DNA from: Spirochaetaceae bacterium
GTDB taxonomy: Bacteria > Spirochaetota > Spirochaetia > B11-G9
DNA length: 17,762 nt
Assembly: GCA_030600745.1 (NCBI GenBank)
Contig: JAUVLL010000017.1
Location: forward strand, 1 to 17,762
Direction: 5' to 3'
In this document: piece by piece, positions 14,338 through 17,762 of the stretch
Layout of the letters: each line of letters starts with the position of its first letter
Numbering within the stretch: the first letter of the stretch is position 1
Notes under the pieces: model-generated
Seen by the model: the letters and a program-made list of their open reading frames with translations, nothing else
What the model was told of the DNA's origin: nothing
Databases searched by the model: none
Program-made: the position numbers and the translations under genes

Positions 14338-16112
14338 AATACCTCCAGAGGCCTTGAAGGAATAAGAACAGTAATCCTTGTTCCTCCACCATCGGCAGGG
14401 AAATATGACAATCCAAAATCTTCACCGAAGTAGAGCTGTATACGCTCATGCACATTATGCACACCCATACCATACCTCGACAACCCGGAAGAATCAGTTG
14501 AAATATTAAGACTGCTATTCAGTTCCGCCATCTCACTTTTTGTCATTCCCTTCCCATTATCAATAACTTCCAGTTTTATATTCCCATCCTGTTCTTCACC
14601 GGTAATTCGTATTGTACCCTTGTGATCAACTTCTTTTATTCCATGATAAATAGCATTTTCAACAAGAGGCTGAAGAGTTATCTTGAGGATAGTACAGTTA
14701 TACAGATCAGGATCTATTTCTATTGAATACTCAAATTTATCCTTATAGCGCATTTTTTGAATTGTCAAATAGGATTCTACATGAGCAATCTCGTCGCTGA
14801 TTGAAATAAACTCCCTTCCTTTGCTTATACTTATTCGGAATAACTTTGACAGGGCCGAAGTCATAAGTACAACTTCCTTATTTTGCCCCATTTCTCCCAT
14901 CCAGATTATAGAATCCAGGGTATTGTAAAGAAAATGGGGATTTATCTGTGCCTGAAGGGCTTTTAAGTCACTCTTCCGCTTCAATTCCTGCTCTTTTATG
15001 TTGGCATCCATCAGTTTCCTTACATGCCCAACCATTGTATCATATTCCCTGGCGAGTTCTCTAATCTCATCTGTTGCTTCAATCTGACCTACAAGCCTGA
15101 ACTCTCCGGTGTCAACACTCTTCATAATCTCCTGTAATTTTCTAACCGGTTTTGTTATACCTGTCGAAATTCTGTTTGTTGCAAAACCGACAATCAGGAA
15201 CAATACAAGCCCCAGAAATGTATACGAAATCTGAACATACTGCCAGTCTGTTACGATATCACTGTCATAGGTAACACTGATAATATACCAACCGGTAATG
15301 GACGAGGTTTCTATCATGAAGTATTTGCTGTCACTATGGTAAAATTTTTCTTCTGTACTGCCCAGAATAGAATAGATAGATTCAAGAGGTTCATTTCTAA
15401 GATTGCTATAGACAAGTTGTTGTGTAGGATGAAAAATATAATTTTGCTCAGAGTCAATTATGAAATTATACCCCTTACTTCCTACAACTAAAGACTGACA
15501 AAGATCTTTAATACGATTGAATTTAAGATCAACAAGCAGCACTCCGAGAGATTCATTCCGATTTGGAGAAAGTATCTCTCTGCTTAAAGAAACAACCCAG
15601 GAGTATCTACCGGCAACAATATTCTGAACATAAGAAGAAGAAACTGCCGTTTGCCCACCTGCATCAATAGCATCTCTATACCATTCTTTTTCTGATACAT
15701 TCGTCCAGGGATTCAAAGCTGTTTCAGGGTCCCCTGCAATTACAGCACCATTATGACCAACAATAATAATATCCGAAATATCGTTTCTGGCCTGTATATA
15801 ATTACCCAGTCTCTGCTGAATAAAGGAATATTCTGCAGATGACGGATCTTTTTCCTCCTGCAGGTACTCCAGCAATTGGACATCATTCTGCACGGCAAGT
15901 GAAATTTGTTCCATACCCTCAATATAAGAATCGATCTGTGTTACCAGTTGTCCCAGAAGGATTCTGTTATTCTCCAGAGTAGAGTTCCGTACAGTATTCA
16001 TAGTAAAACGAAACGAAACAAGCTGCATAACAAAAACAGTTGCAAAAATCATTAAAGTAAAAATCATATAAATTCGGGATTCGAGAGTACCAAACCTTAG
16101 AGTTCTTTTCAT
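14334..16112 (-). CDS. YesM-type sensor histidine kinase
   Basis: A 592-residue membrane kinase. A first membrane segment is at about residues 14-36 and a second at about 296-313. Between them lies an extracytoplasmic domain of some 255 residues that looks like a dCache sensor. A HAMP linker covers about 314-370. The His_kinase (LytS/YesM) motif QINPHFLYNTLD has the phosphoacceptor H393. A HATPase domain follows with the N box PLVENAIYHG, then DNGKGM and GMGVHNVHER. It overlaps the regulator gene by 4 nt upstream and the tethered binding-protein gene by 4 nt downstream. It should phosphorylate the YesN-type regulator in response to extracellular sugar. Having both its own large sensor domain and a tethered binding protein allows two inputs. 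Confidence 0.94.
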   Translation of the reverse strand: MKRTLRFGTLESRIYMIFTLMIFATVFVMQLVSFRFTMNTVRNSTLENNRILLGQLVTQIDSYIEGMEQISLAVQNDVQLLEYLQEEKDPSSAEYSFIQQRLGNYIQARNDISDIIIVGHNGAVIAGDPETALNPWTNVSEKEWYRDAIDAGGQTAVSSSYVQNIVAGRYSWVVSLSREILSPNRNESLGVLLVDLKFNRIKDLCQSLVVGSKGYNFIIDSEQNYIFHPTQQLVYSNLRNEPLESIYSILGSTEEKFYHSDSKYFMIETSSITGWYIISVTYDSDIVTDWQYVQISYTFLGLVLFLIVGFATNRISTGITKPVRKLQEIMKSVDTGEFRLVGQIEATDEIRELAREYDTMVGHVRKLMDANIKEQELKRKSDLKALQAQINPHFLYNTLDSIIWMGEMGQNKEVVLMTSALSKLFRISISKGREFISISDEIAHVESYLTIQKMRYKDKFEYSIEIDPDLYNCTILKITLQPLVENAIYHGIKEVDHKGTIRITGEEQDGNIKLEVIDNGKGMTKSEMAELNSSLNISTDSSGLSRYGMGVHNVHERIQLYFGEDFGLSYFPADGGGTRITVLIPSRPLEVL

Positions 16113-17674
16113 TCTTTTAGGTTCCTTCTGTACTCCATTGGAGTTAGTCCTGTAGTTTTTTTGAATATTATCGAGAAATATCCGGGATCTGTAAAACCTG
16201 TTTTTTCAGCAATTTCATAACTTTTTGAATCGGTAGTTTTAAGGAGTTTCTTTGCCTCTTCCATTCTGGAAAGAGTAAGATATTCAATAAAAGTTTTACC
16301 TGTACCTTCTTTAAACAACAAGCTGAACTGACTAACCGACAGGAAAACATCATTACAAATTCCCTGTAAGGAAAAGCTGCTGTCTCCCTTTTTCTTTGCG
16401 ATTATCTGTTTTGCCTTTTCTATTCTGGATTGTACAGCATCGTTTCTATGATCTTCAATTCGATCTTCGATTAAACCTAAAAGCTGCATAAAAAAGACTC
16501 TGGCCTGACCTATGGATTTGTGATTTCCAGGTTGATAAAGCAAAGCATCGTCACTTTCAGAAAACAGTTCCATCTCCTGAATAAAATTAAGCAGTACCAG
16601 ATGAAGCCTGGTAAAGTAAAAAGAAACTTCCAGCACAGAAAGAATGTGCTTTTCCAGGTAAATGAAAATATTATCCATTGCCTGAATACCTGAACTTCGA
16701 CAGCCGGATTTCAATTGATCTGATAACTCAGATGCCAGTTCCGAGAATCTTTCAGGAGCAATCTTTTTACGGTCTCTTACATCTTCAATGTAAAGTATTT
16801 GAGACAACCCAAGAACTCTGGAATAATCAACAGCATTACATGCTCCCCGATAAGATCTCGGCAATAAAGTGAGATTGTCTACTATCTTACCGCAACCAGA
16901 TGATATCTGATCTCTTCCTACTCTCGATGCATATATATAAATTTTTTCAGACAGAGCTCTGGATCTGTGTTGAAGAAACCCCCTGTTATCCCCCTGAAGA
17001 AGAATTACCAGATCCTCAGTTCTGTTTGAAAGCAATTCTTCACCTGCTCCAAGTCCTGATTTGATAAATTCAGCAAGAGTAATCCGGTTAAGCTCATCCC
17101 ATTCATCAGGGATAGATATAATACTAACCTGATAGTACCCTCCCTGATCATTCCACTGAAAATACTCCTTTCTTTTAGCAATAGTTTTATTATCAAGTTT
17201 ACCGGAAACCAGTCGATACAAAAACCTTTCCTTTAAAAGAGGAAAACTCATCGCAAGCTTATCCTTCATAAGTTTATGCTGATCTTTCTGTTCCTTAAGA
17301 AAGTCCAGCTCTCCCTCTATACGGGACAGCACATGCGAGAGTTCATCAGCCGTTATAGGTTTTAACAGAAATTCTCTAACTTTTGTTTTAACAGCTTCCT
17401 GTGCATATTCAAACTCATCATATCCTGTTAGAAGAAGTACCATTACATCAGGATACTGCTCCTCAATAACCCGGCTTAAAGCAAGACCATCCATTCTGGG
17501 CATGTTGATATCTGAAATAACAACATCAACAGTATGGTCCTTCATAAAATCCAATACCTGGAGACCATTTTCGAATAACCCTGCTAACTCGAAATTATTC
17601 TGCCTCCAGGGGATGCAGGAGGATATTCCATCCCGGACAATTGCTTCGTCGTCTACAAATATTAGCTTATACAT
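16109..17674 (-). CDS. YesN-type response regulator with AraC-type DNA-binding domain
   Basis: A 521-residue regulator. The receiver domain (1-125) has the acidic pair D8-D9, the phosphoacceptor D55 (VVISDINMPRMDG), T83 and K105 (LLKP). A long middle region of unassigned fold covers about 130-410. The C-terminal AraC/XylS domain (about 420-521) has two helix-turn-helix units and ends near GYFSIIFKKTTGLTPMEYRR. It should be phosphorylated by the kinase encoded just downstream and activate the importer genes. The candidate site is 13292-13346. GAGGA stands 9 nt before the ATG. The start lies inside the 3' end of a 31-codon ORF in another frame (17662-17757), so its upstream region may be acquired or rearranged. 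Confidence 0.94.
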   Translation of the reverse strand: MYKLIFVDDEAIVRDGISSCIPWRQNNFELAGLFENGLQVLDFMKDHTVDVVISDINMPRMDGLALSRVIEEQYPDVMVLLLTGYDEFEYAQEAVKTKVREFLLKPITADELSHVLSRIEGELDFLKEQKDQHKLMKDKLAMSFPLLKERFLYRLVSGKLDNKTIAKRKEYFQWNDQGGYYQVSIISIPDEWDELNRITLAEFIKSGLGAGEELLSNRTEDLVILLQGDNRGFLQHRSRALSEKIYIYASRVGRDQISSGCGKIVDNLTLLPRSYRGACNAVDYSRVLGLSQILYIEDVRDRKKIAPERFSELASELSDQLKSGCRSSGIQAMDNIFIYLEKHILSVLEVSFYFTRLHLVLLNFIQEMELFSESDDALLYQPGNHKSIGQARVFFMQLLGLIEDRIEDHRNDAVQSRIEKAKQIIAKKKGDSSFSLQGICNDVFLSVSQFSLLFKEGTGKTFIEYLTLSRMEEAKKLLKTTDSKSYEIAEKTGFTDPGYFSIIFKKTTGLTPMEYRRNLKE

Positions 17675-17757
17675 TGGGGCTGTTCCTCAAATATATCGAC
17701 AATGGCGTTTATGGCGTCTTGCTGAAATTGCTGGTTGGGGTCGAAATGGAGTTTCAT
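17662..17757 (-). pseudogene. Truncated N-terminus resembling a type III restriction enzyme Res subunit
   Basis: An ATG at 17757 opens a 31-codon frame ending at TAA 17662-17664. Its translation starts MKLHFDPNQQFQQDAI and continues NAIVDIFEEQPQ. From memory this matches the first 27 or so residues of type III restriction enzyme Res (helicase/endonuclease) subunits. It then stops after CIS, where the normal protein would run on for hundreds of residues. The response regulator's ATG (17674) and Shine-Dalgarno lie within it in another frame. Its ribosome site would fall at the very edge of the window. It could be a remnant left by a rearrangement, an assembly joint, or a leader peptide that only resembles Res. 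The match is recalled, not searched. Confidence 0.5.
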
Positions 17758-17762
17758 TTATT

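Overview
The window is about 17.8 kb and every gene in it is read from the minus strand, so transcription runs from high to low coordinates. The sequence is AT-rich with short, well-formed Shine-Dalgarno sites. The main transporter binding protein has a cleavable signal peptide and no lipobox, which suits a diderm cell. A YesM/YesN system, an RbsABC-type importer and a good sigma-54 promoter occur together. A free-living saccharolytic spirochete (Spirochaeta/Treponema-like) is my best guess. A clostridial-type Firmicute is the main alternative, and no marker gene here settles it.

Layout from upstream (high coordinates) to downstream. (1) At 17662-17757 a 31-codon ORF resembles the N-terminus of a type III restriction enzyme Res subunit and stops just inside the start of the next gene. 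(2) At 9570-17674 lies an uptake and sensing cluster: YesN-type response regulator, YesM-type histidine kinase, a membrane-tethered sugar-binding protein, then RbsA-like ATPase, RbsC-like permease and a periplasmic binding protein, closed by a hairpin terminator. The first three genes overlap by 4 nt at each junction. (3) At 7006-9413 lie two subunits of a class I fumarase-type Fe-S hydro-lyase and an overlapping LacI-family regulator. (4) At 4615-6874 lie L-fucose isomerase (fucI) and L-fucose mutarotase (fucU), behind a sigma-70-type promoter whose -10 box overlaps a LacI-type palindrome. (5) At 3949-4383 a small heat-shock protein sits behind a near-consensus sigma-54 promoter with several upstream repeats. 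(6) At 464-3688 lie a DeoR-family regulator, an LDH2-family 2-hydroxyacid dehydrogenase and a malic enzyme, ended by a terminator. (7) At 1-230 is the start of a lipoyl-domain protein, probably the E2 of a 2-oxoacid dehydrogenase, with its own promoter.

A reasonable reading is a regulon for a fucose-type sugar (L-fucose or D-arabinose) joined to C4/C3 acid metabolism. The tethered binding protein, kinase and regulator would sense the sugar outside the cell and switch on the importer. FucU and FucI would interconvert and isomerise it. The hydro-lyase, LDH2 enzyme and malic enzyme would handle malate-type acids and yield pyruvate, which the lipoyl E2 complex could oxidise. Fuculokinase and fuculose-phosphate aldolase are absent from the window, so the route is incomplete here and the sugar is inferred.

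The most unusual item is the control region of the small heat-shock gene (4411-4591). It has a sigma-54 promoter, a 12-bp-arm inverted repeat about 56 bp upstream of the predicted start site, and three copies of TATGTGTCA at enhancer distance.
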